A stretch of DNA of 21,641 nucleotides from Tannerella sp. oral taxon 808 (GTDB lineage: Bacteria > Bacteroidota > Bacteroidia > Bacteroidales > Tannerellaceae), in NCBI GenBank assembly GCA_002890585.1, contig MIQB01000033.1:1-21641 (forward strand), given 5' to 3'. Shown here piece by piece: positions 15,913 to 21,641 of the stretch (positions within the stretch are counted from its first letter, which is position 1; every line of letters begins with the position of its first letter). The notes beneath the pieces were generated by a model. The model was not told the DNA's origin, ran no database searches, and saw nothing but the letters and a program-made list of their open reading frames with translations. The position numbers were made by a program, and so were the translations under genes.

Positions 15913-16971
15913 TTATTTCAGGATAAGGATCAGGAGAAGCAGCGCAGCAATCACGGCGTAGGCGATCAGCTGTATCCTCTTGTTACGGTTGGCGTCGGTG
16001 CGGAGCGCCTCTATGGTGATGGCCTGCTCCGTCGTGTGGGCTTCGATCTTGCGTCCGATGGCGGCGATCTGCTCCGAGAGGTTCGATGTGGACAGCGCAT
16101 CGATCAGCGTGCGGATGCGCTCGCTATAGTCTGCCAGCGTGTCGAGCGTATCGGCTATCTCCGACTGCTGCATCTCGATCGCATCAGTCGAGACGGTCGT
16201 CACCTCACTCAGCGCGTGTTTGGCTAAGGCCGACACTTCATTGACGGCCTGTTTAGCCTGGTCGCTCACCTCGCCGAGCGTGTGCGTGGTGGCGTCGAGC
16301 GACTGCTGCAGAGCGGCTTGCGTCTCCGTGCGGAGTTGCTCCGTGGCTTGCAGCGAGGCCGCCGTCGCTTCACGCAGCGTCTCCTGCGTCTCCGTCTTTA
16401 AGTCTGCGACAGTCTGCGTGGAGGTGGCAGCAGCTTGGCGCAGCGTCTCTTGCGTCTCCGACTTTAAGTCTGCGACGGTCTGCGTGGAGGTGGCAGCGGC
16501 TTGGCGCAGCGTCTCCTGCGTCTCCGACTTTAAGTCTGCGACGGTCTGCATGGAGGTGGCAGCGGCTTGGCGCAGCGTCTCTTGCGTCTCCAACTTTAAG
16601 TCTGCGACGGATTGCGTGGAGGCGGCAAGCGATTGTTGCAAGGCCAACTCAGCATCCGCCTTCAATTGCGCGGTAGCTAATCGTGTCTGCTCCACTTCGG
16701 AGGCAAAGCGCGCCTTACCGTCGTTGATGGCGTCCGTCCATTCCGTTCGCGACCCATCCAACCGTTCGGAGAAGCGCGTGATGACTGCCAGCGTCTCCTC
16801 ACCGATACGATCAGCCAGTTGCTTCACTTCGTCCGACAGCCGAGACGCAGCCTCTACCACCTCCCGGCTTCCGCCCGTCACCTGCGACACTTGTTCACGC
16901 GCCGCGTCCAGATTGGCTAAGCTCTCGCGCAGCTGCAAGAGGGCCACATTGATGTCTTCTATCGTTTCCAT
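15913..16971 (-). CDS. Tail-anchored coiled-coil protein with 22-residue repeats
   Basis: A 352-residue protein, strongly helical, rich in A, T, Q, E, with no signal peptide and one C-terminal membrane segment (RIQLIAYAVIAALLLLILILK, about 332-352). It is therefore probably tail-anchored in the inner membrane with the coiled coil in the cytoplasm. Residues 101-232 are six tandem 22-residue repeats (core ADLKSETQETLRQAAATS), two hendecads each, as in long right-leaning coiled coils. The four central copies are nearly identical. Residues 1-100 are also helical (VSQVTGGSREVVEAASRLSDEVKQ). The ATG overlaps the stop of the upstream RecQ-like gene by one base (TAATG), a strong coupling signal. No enzyme motif. 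It recalls the cytosolic part of chemoreceptor-like or ZorA-like stalks, but that is only a structural analogy. Confidence 0.85.
   Translation of the reverse strand: METIEDINVALLQLRESLANLDAAREQVSQVTGGSREVVEAASRLSDEVKQLADRIGEETLAVITRFSERLDGSRTEWTDAINDGKARFASEVEQTRLATAQLKADAELALQQSLAASTQSVADLKLETQETLRQAAATSMQTVADLKSETQETLRQAAATSTQTVADLKSETQETLRQAAATSTQTVADLKTETQETLREATAASLQATEQLRTETQAALQQSLDATTHTLGEVSDQAKQAVNEVSALAKHALSEVTTVSTDAIEMQQSEIADTLDTLADYSERIRTLIDALSTSNLSEQIAAIGRKIEAHTTEQAITIEALRTDANRNKRIQLIAYAVIAALLLLILILK
16276..16671 (-). repeat. Six in-frame 66-bp repeats inside the coiled-coil gene
   Basis: These encode residues 101-232 of the coiled-coil protein. The copies for residues 145-166 and 167-188 are almost identical in DNA, and the flanking ones (123-144, 189-210) differ by a few bases. 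The outermost copies are diverged. This gradient, newest in the middle and oldest outside, indicates recent expansion by slippage or unequal recombination; the copy number probably varies between strains. Confidence 0.85.
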
Positions 16972-19900
16972 TATTCCAGATATGTGTGTTGTAGTTCTTT
17001 CATGTAAGTCAAATGAGCGCCCAGTATGTCTGCTGCGCGAATCAGTTGCAGGCGACTCTCGACGTTGGCTATACGCGCCTCTGTCGCGTCGTCGGTCGCA
17101 TCTGTTTCGCTACGCACGAAGCGGTTGTAGGCCTCGAATTGCTCCCGGAAGCGAGCGAAATCAGGCATGAGGCGATAAAGCCCCACCATGCCCTCCTCGT
17201 AGCTCGTGGCCAAGTCTTCGTCGAGCACTGCGCGCCCCTCCGTGCCCATGTAAAGCAGGCAGAAGGCAGCGAGAAGGAGCAGCACCGGGTGCGTATTCCC
17301 CGCGCGGCGCAGCGTGCAAACCGATTCATAGAGCGCATGAATGCGTCCATTGGGAGAGGGCGGCGCCTCCGCGGCGTTAATCATGCGCAAGTAACGGAAG
17401 AGCACCTCCTCGGGCGCTTGCGTCGCGTCAGCCAATGCTTGCTCCAAGCCTTGCGCAAGTGGCGTGCCGGGTGTGATGCCTTGGGCAATGCGCGCCATGC
17501 CTTCGTTGACGAAGTGCGTCAGTTGCGTCAGGCATTTGTACTGTGCCCCTTCGCGTTCGTCGCGTAGCATAACGGCAGGCATGCCAGCGCGTGCAGCCGT
17601 CTCCTCCCGTTCGGCTCGCTTGTGTGTATAGTACCGGTTGAAATAGTCATGCAACCGCCGATAGACCTGCTCCGTTGTCGCCTCACGCACCACGAGCAAG
17701 TAGCGCCTGCGCGCCTTGTCGTGGGCCAATCCGTCGATCAGGCCGAGGCAACCCATACGGTAAAGGATATGGACGTAACGCGTAGCGGCAGCGGAATCTT
17801 GCACACTCTCGCCACCCTCGTTGACGGTCACGGGATAAGGCAACCCCATGATACGCGCCCCCGCTGCTGACTGATCGCCAGCCAGTGGAGCCACATATTC
17901 CATACCCATCTCGCGGATGATGCGCTCGATGTCGCGGCGCTCGTCCTCCTCCGAACGCAATCCGAGGGGGGCGGGTGCCACTGTGGCGTGAACCGTCACG
18001 ATCCGCTCACGATCCGGAGTGAAGCCGTCGACGGGGAGCAGCGCGCGCTCGATGTCGAAGAGCACATCGAACGACGCCTCAGCAGCCGTAGCCCCGAGCG
18101 TGATCGCGCCCTGCTGCGGCCGTGCATAGCGCCGAAGCGTCTGCCCCGCGCAGAGGTAAGCCGCATCGAAGGAAGGACTCCACTCCGACAGGCGCTCAGC
18201 GCCATCGATCAGGCCGTAAGCGAAGTACACTCCCATCTCATACATCGAGCGGAGGCGTTGTTGCAAAGCCGGCCGCGTGAGTTGGTCGGCTGAGAGCGCC
18301 ACGAGGAGTAGCTCATCCGCTTCCATTCGTCGTTCGCGCCTTTCGCGTTCGCTGTCAGTCATGGAGCTGTGCAGACTTACGCCGAAGTCTATGTCAGCCT
18401 GCTGTGCCTCGTGGACAAGGCGATCGGCCGACTTCGCATCTGACGTTACGACTGCCGTCACGCCCGGCTGTAGCAAGATGGCCGGCAGCGCCACCGCCGC
18501 CCCCTGCGACTCAGCCGGCAGCAGGGCCGCCACGCTAAGCCCACGCAACAGCCTGTCCAACACGGCCGCCTGCCCCGGCAGGAACTCCTCCCGACGCGAC
18601 AGTAGCCCTATTATATAATGTATAACCGCAGCCCGCTCCGCGATCGGCTCGTAGCGCCCCACAGCGTCGCAGCGGACAATCGGATGGTAGGTGATGCGGC
18701 CTGAGGTAAGCACACGTCGTGGCTCACGCGCATGATGCGCCGAGCGAACGATGAAGCGGCAATCGTTGCGGCAATTCGTGTATTCATCCATGAGGGGGCG
18801 CTCGATGCCCGCACGGCGCAGCACGGAGATGTCCATAATCAAGTCGTAAGTCTTGGCCCGGTGATCATCCGTCAGCTCTGGGGCCGGTTGCAGATCGGCG
18901 TGCAGCGGTGAATCGATGAACTCAGGGGAGCTGATTACGTCGAGCGTTACGTCGGGGAAGCGTGCGCCCGCGTGCTCCGCGCTGAGCGCTGTGAGGCTGT
19001 TGAAGAGCTCGCGCAGGTCGGCAAAGGCGGCCGCGGCGCAGGGCACATCGCGCTCCACCACAAGCACGTCCCAATGCTCGGCCGTCGGGTCTAACCGCCC
19101 GGCCATGATCGCCTCCACAACCACCTTCTCTATGCGTGCGATGCCGATGGGCGAGAGCGCGTATTGCAGCGTGCGCACCCATTCGCGATCGAAGGGGCGG
19201 TCGAAAAGGGTGAACACGGTGCGCACATAATCGCTCCCTAAGTGACCGAAATGCGTGGCGTTCATGTGGTCGTCAGACAGTGTCTCGCAAGTCCAGTTCA
19301 TGGCCGCCAGATCGTCAGAGCGTTGCTTATCGATGCGCCGTTGCTCCATCGTGGCATGCACGGACGAATCTTCCACCTCGATCACGAAGCCGTCGTGGCG
19401 GGCTTCCTTCAGGTCCTTACTGGGGTAGGGAAACTCGAGCGAGAAGTCCACATGCTGCGTACAGTATTCGCGTTGCCCCGTCAGCGAGTAGACGTTGCGC
19501 TGCGGCTCAAAGAGCTGGCGGAAGGGGACTGGCGCCACGCGGGTGATGTAGACCCGCTGGGCATCGTTCTCTAAGATGTCGACGTTGTACGAGGCTTCAT
19601 CGGGCGTGAAGCGGGGATCGATGAGGTGGAGCGCCTCGAAGAGGTCTGAGGGGTAGAGGTCGCGCGCCTCGTAGGTGATGCGCCCGGCGTCGGCTCGGCG
19701 TCGGCGGTTGCCAAGCGGTGCAAAGGCTTCCTCCACGAGCGGCGACGCCTGGGTGGGCAGGCCGCGCGTGATGAGGTTGGCCAGCACGGCGTAGAGGGGC
19801 GGCAGGTCGTTATGGGCACAGGCCGCGGCGTCGTAGCCGGCCGCCACCTCGAAGCGCGACAGGGAGCGATAGAGCGCCTCCACCTGTTCGCGGTTCGCCT

Positions 19901-20735
19901 TACGGAGTGCCTCGCGCACGCTGTCGAGCCGGAAGGCGGCGTGGAGCTGCACGGGCGAGAGCGTGGTATCCGTCGCGAACGTCTCGGCGCGCAGGCGGAA
20001 GGCCTTGCACGTCATGGCATAGGGTTGCCGCGCGGTGGGGTAATACGTCTCGTCGGTAAAGATCTCCGGGCGGCTGAAGCAGCGGTAGAACGTCTCCAAC
20101 CGGTCGTTGCCATGCTTGAGCCCGTCGACGCAGAAGAAGTAATGCTCGCCGCGGATGATGCGTCCGATGAGCGTGGCCAGACGCCGCAGGTCGATGTTGG
20201 GGTTGCTTAAGACGTCGGTGAAGAAGTGGAAGGTGACGGGCTGCCGTGTCTCAAGGTCGTAGCGGTCTATCTCGTTGATCTCTTTACGGATGGTGACGAT
20301 CCGGTCCGTGTCGCCGATGTAGGGCTCAAGGTGCCAGACGGCGCGCTCCATCGCCTCGGCGTCGGTGTCGATCAGGAAGACCTGCCGGACACAATTCTCC
20401 ATTCCGTTGCGGCGGATGAAGTCGAAGAAGCAGACAGTGTTTATGCCTTGGCCGCATTGCCAATCGACGACGTCGAAGGTGGTGCCTTGAAAGAGCTTGC
20501 GGGGCATGGAGCCAAGCACACGGTCCACCTTGGCCTTGTGCACAGGCCCGTCGTTGCAGAGCCTTTGCAACAGGTCCATCTGCCTGTCGGGGGGCGCGGG
20601 AGTGGGGGGGATGTCAGTTGGGGAGGTGGGCCTTCCCTCCGTCGGCGAGGGGAGGAAGGAGTGGGCGATTGCCGTGATCTTTTCAAACGACGGATTGCGT
20701 AGCCGACGCATGTTTTCTCTATAGGATAGGGTCAT
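16971..20735 (-). CDS. Multidomain protein: methyltransferase-like, PD-(D/E)XK-like and ATPase-dead RecQ-like
   Basis: A 1254-residue protein (start at 20735; an in-frame ATG at 20819 would add 28 residues but lies upstream of the -7 box). Residues about 60-240 resemble a class I methyltransferase fold: VVDWQCGQG (89-97), FLIDTDAEA, FHFFTDVLSNPNIDLRRL. Around 425-480 is a PD-(D/E)XK-like nuclease segment of the DUF559/Vsr type: VDFSLEFPY (Asp430), FVIEVEDSSVH (Glu453, Glu455, His460), then IDKQRSDDLAAMNW. Residues about 700-900 align with the first RecA domain of RecQ: EEFLPGQ for FRPGQ, LLPAESQGAAVALP (738-751) in place of the Walker A LLPTGxGKS, and LIDGAERLSEW (842 onward) in place of DEAHCxSxWG. 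Motif III reads TAA. The second RecA domain seems missing or shrunken; the C-terminal part (YRMGCLGLIDGL, YYTHKRAEREE) is unassigned. Probably a non-hydrolysing nucleic-acid-binding protein. Confidence 0.75.
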   Translation of the reverse strand: MTLSYRENMRRLRNPSFEKITAIAHSFLPSPTEGRPTSPTDIPPTPAPPDRQMDLLQRLCNDGPVHKAKVDRVLGSMPRKLFQGTTFDVVDWQCGQGINTVCFFDFIRRNGMENCVRQVFLIDTDAEAMERAVWHLEPYIGDTDRIVTIRKEINEIDRYDLETRQPVTFHFFTDVLSNPNIDLRRLATLIGRIIRGEHYFFCVDGLKHGNDRLETFYRCFSRPEIFTDETYYPTARQPYAMTCKAFRLRAETFATDTTLSPVQLHAAFRLDSVREALRKANREQVEALYRSLSRFEVAAGYDAAACAHNDLPPLYAVLANLITRGLPTQASPLVEEAFAPLGNRRRRADAGRITYEARDLYPSDLFEALHLIDPRFTPDEASYNVDILENDAQRVYITRVAPVPFRQLFEPQRNVYSLTGQREYCTQHVDFSLEFPYPSKDLKEARHDGFVIEVEDSSVHATMEQRRIDKQRSDDLAAMNWTCETLSDDHMNATHFGHLGSDYVRTVFTLFDRPFDREWVRTLQYALSPIGIARIEKVVVEAIMAGRLDPTAEHWDVLVVERDVPCAAAAFADLRELFNSLTALSAEHAGARFPDVTLDVISSPEFIDSPLHADLQPAPELTDDHRAKTYDLIMDISVLRRAGIERPLMDEYTNCRNDCRFIVRSAHHAREPRRVLTSGRITYHPIVRCDAVGRYEPIAERAAVIHYIIGLLSRREEFLPGQAAVLDRLLRGLSVAALLPAESQGAAVALPAILLQPGVTAVVTSDAKSADRLVHEAQQADIDFGVSLHSSMTDSERERRERRMEADELLLVALSADQLTRPALQQRLRSMYEMGVYFAYGLIDGAERLSEWSPSFDAAYLCAGQTLRRYARPQQGAITLGATAAEASFDVLFDIERALLPVDGFTPDRERIVTVHATVAPAPLGLRSEEDERRDIERIIREMGMEYVAPLAGDQSAAGARIMGLPYPVTVNEGGESVQDSAAATRYVHILYRMGCLGLIDGLAHDKARRRYLLVVREATTEQVYRRLHDYFNRYYTHKRAEREETAARAGMPAVMLRDEREGAQYKCLTQLTHFVNEGMARIAQGITPGTPLAQGLEQALADATQAPEEVLFRYLRMINAAEAPPSPNGRIHALYESVCTLRRAGNTHPVLLLLAAFCLLYMGTEGRAVLDEDLATSYEEGMVGLYRLMPDFARFREQFEAYNRFVRSETDATDDATEARIANVESRLQLIRAADILGAHLTYMKELQHTYLE

Positions 20736-20762
20736 GGGCAGAGGGGATGTTTTTATGAGCGG

Positions 20763-20770
20763 CAAAGCTA
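20763..20770 (-). promoter_or_regulatory. Probable promoter (-7 box) of the RecQ-like/coiled-coil/carB operon
   Basis: The minus strand reads TAGCTTTG, fitting TAnnTTTG. A start about 6-8 bases on would give a leader of roughly 20 nt before the ATG at 20735, which supports that start over the ATG at 20819. No clear -33 TTTG is at the ideal distance. Confidence 0.5.
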
Positions 20771-20995
20771 CGTAGAGCGACGAAAGATCTTTTCGTCCCT
20801 TCAAAAGTGCCCAGATCAATCATCCATCATGCGTCCGCCAAGGGGGGATTCAATTATTAATTGTCAATTGTCAATGATTACCCGGGTGGATTCAATTATC
20901 AATGATCAATTGCCAATGATTACCCGGGCACCCGTCCCCCATGCGGGTACCCGGATTAATCATTCATCATACACCCGCCGCCGGCCCGTCCGGTT

Positions 20996-21023
20996 GTAGG
21001 GGCGAATGATTATTCGCCCCTAC
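20996..21023. repeat. REP-like perfect palindrome, inverted copy of the 12459 element
   Basis: GTAGGGGCGAAT, loop GATT, then ATTCGCCCCTAC. The arms are identical to the element at 12459-12486 and the loop is its reverse complement, so it is the same sequence inserted the other way round. It directly follows the first full copy of the duplicated module. Confidence 0.85.
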
Positions 21024-21053
21024 GATGATCCGGCGCCCGCGGGTTTTTCCCCG

Positions 21054-21201
21054 CCCCATCATCCCCCGCCCAGGGTTTCCCCCTGGGCTATCGTCCGGCG
21101 CCCCTACAGGGCGCGCGGGGTACCGGCCGAATCATCCAACCCGGGCTGTAGGCCCGGTGGACGATAGCCAGGGGCGAAACCCCTGGTGGTGGATGATGGG
21201 G
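21054..21201. repeat. Long imperfect inverted repeat, 43-nt arms
   Basis: Arms 21054-21096 and 21159-21201 match at about 36 of 43 positions, with perfect ends (CCCCATCATCC outside, CTATCGTCC inside). Each arm also folds locally (CCCAGGG/CCCTGGG; CCAGGGG/CCCCTGG). The 62-nt spacer holds two more hairpins, GCGCCC-CTACA-GGGCGC (21099-21115) and CCGGGC-TGTAG-GCCCGG (21141-21157), with complementary loops. It may be a MITE-like or composite REP element; no transposase is nearby. Confidence 0.8.
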
Positions 21202-21329
21202 CGAAACCCCGTGGGCGGATTCAATTATCAATTGTCAATTATCGATGATTACCCGGGTACCCGTCCCCCCCCCATGCGGGCACCCGGATTAATCATTCAT
21301 CATACGCCCGCCGTGGGCGGGGTGTTGTA

Positions 21330-21350
21330 GGGGCGTATCGCATACGCCCC
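21330..21350. repeat. REP-like palindrome, GGGGCGTAT variant
   Basis: GGGGCGTAT, loop CGC, then ATACGCCCC: a perfect 9-bp stem preceded by GTA. Related to the GTAGGGGCGAAT elements with A-to-T changes in both arms (compensated). It follows the second full copy of the duplicated module. Confidence 0.8.
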
Positions 21351-21430
21351 ACATGTACCCGGTTGCCGGATCATTCGTCCCCGCCCGTACCCGGCCGCCG
21401 AATCATTCGCCCCGTGCCGGGGCGTTTGGA

Positions 21431-21449
21431 GGGCGTATGCGATACGCCC
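21431..21449. repeat. REP-like palindrome near the end of the right-edge gene
   Basis: GGGCGTAT, loop GCG, then ATACGCCC. It is the 21330 element in opposite orientation (loop CGC becomes GCG). It lies about 55 bases past the stop of the minus-strand right-edge gene and might also act on its 3' end. Confidence 0.75.
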
Positions 21450-21468
21450 CTACCCGGGCACCCGAATC

Positions 21469-21500
21469 AACAATTCAACAATTCAACAATTCAACAACTC
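21469..21500. repeat. 8-bp tandem repeat, four units
   Basis: AACAATTC three times, then AACAACTC, immediately past the stop of the right-edge gene. A short repeat prone to slippage; no coding role. Confidence 0.8.
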
Positions 21501-21504
21501 AACC

Positions 21505-21641
21505 CTACTCAATGCGCACTTTCTGCGCGGCTGTGCCGGCCTTCACCACGTAGAGGCCGCGCGGGAGGGCGACGGAGGTGTCGCCCGCGGGGGCGTCGAG
21601 GGTGCGGAGGCGGATGCCGAGCAGGGTGTAGATCTCTACGC
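21505..21641 (-). CDS. C-terminal end of a probable secreted protein (T9SS-type sorting tail), partial
   Basis: Only the last 44 codons are inside the window; the gene continues beyond the right edge. The reading is VEIYTLLGIRLRTLDAPAGD, then TSVALPRGLYVVKAGTAAQK and VRIE, followed by TAG. The pattern (YxxxGxxL, a short turn, LPxGxYVVKAG, KVxI at the end) fits the type A C-terminal sorting domain of the Bacteroidota type IX secretion system, a beta-sandwich recognised for export and anchoring. If so, the protein is exported to the cell surface. Its main function cannot be judged. An internal Ig-like or BspA-like tail is an alternative. Confidence 0.65.
   Translation of the reverse strand, partial: VEIYTLLGIRLRTLDAPAGDTSVALPRGLYVVKAGTAAQKVRIE

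Larger units (their letters stand above)
20845..21313. repeat. Duplicated intergenic module, copies at 20888-20980 and 21217-21313
   Basis: Two copies of about 95 bp share this order: an AT block of CAATT/AATTG words (GGATTCAATTATCAAT), GATTACCCGGG, a hairpin with arms CCGGGTACCCG-like and CGGGTACCCGG-like around a C-rich loop ending ATG, then ATTAATCATTCATCATAC and CCCGCCG. A third, partial copy (AT block and GATTACCCGGG only) stands at 20845-20887. In each full copy a T/C change in one hairpin arm leaves a G:T pair, so the stem persists. Each full copy is followed within about 20 bases by a REP-like palindrome (20996, 21330). No gene was found in 20820-21500. Confidence 0.85.

Noticed and set aside
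16139..17170. Serine/cysteine-rich 343-codon plus-strand frame
   Set aside because: It is the antisense of the 22-residue repeat of the coiled-coil gene, which explains its own apparent repeats.
20736..20819. Upstream ATG at 20819 as the start of the RecQ-like gene
   Set aside because: The extra 28 residues would span the TAGCTTTG -7 box at 20770-20763, and the ATG at 20735 follows it at a natural distance. The upstream start cannot be wholly excluded.

Overview
The window looks like chromosomal DNA of a GC-rich member of the Bacteroidota, order Bacteroidales, probably a Tannerella-like relative. The case rests on four things: TAnnTTTG-type -7 promoter boxes, the dxs-trkA-trkH gene order, the long NagB-like/PIG-L fusion typical of Bacteroidales, and a type IX-secretion-style C-terminal tail at the right edge. 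The genus is an inference from sequence style; no search was run.

Layout. Bases 1-2148 are AT-richer and accessory in character: a wrecked GT4 glycosyltransferase gene and two tandem paralogous small lipoproteins, all on the minus strand, with two terminator hairpins. Bases 2149-2655 hold a degenerate tandem array with an almost perfectly kept 22-bp period, just upstream of dxs. Bases 2719-7532 are a plus-strand operon: dxs (isoprenoid precursor synthesis), trkA and trkH (potassium uptake). The trkA-trkH gap folds into two mutually exclusive hairpins, one ending exactly at the trkH start codon. A 41-bp tandem array (7589-7866), each unit with two inverted repeats, separates this operon from the next plus-strand cluster. 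That cluster (7954-12340) has a NagB-like/PIG-L fusion with a degenerate deaminase active site, a BASS-family transporter and a DUF4874/DUF4832 lipoprotein.

The convergent gap 12341-12645 contains a 23-bp direct-repeat array, a REP-like palindrome and four 23-bp tandem hairpins. A minus-strand operon covers 20735 to 12646. It encodes a 1254-residue multidomain protein (methyltransferase-like fold, PD-(D/E)XK-like nuclease segment, RecQ-like helicase half with destroyed ATPase motifs), a tail-anchored coiled-coil protein built of 22-residue repeats, and carB. The first two genes overlap by one base (TAATG), so they are probably made together; they are the best candidate here for an undescribed system, perhaps a membrane-attached nucleic-acid-binding complex. 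Bases 20820-21500 contain no gene but many palindromes: a duplicated module, REP-like elements and a 43-nt-arm inverted repeat. The right edge holds the 3' end of a minus-strand gene for a probable secreted or surface protein.

The outstanding feature is the number of non-coding repeat families with fixed periods (22, 41, 23 and 23 bp) in successive intergenic gaps, plus dispersed palindromes.
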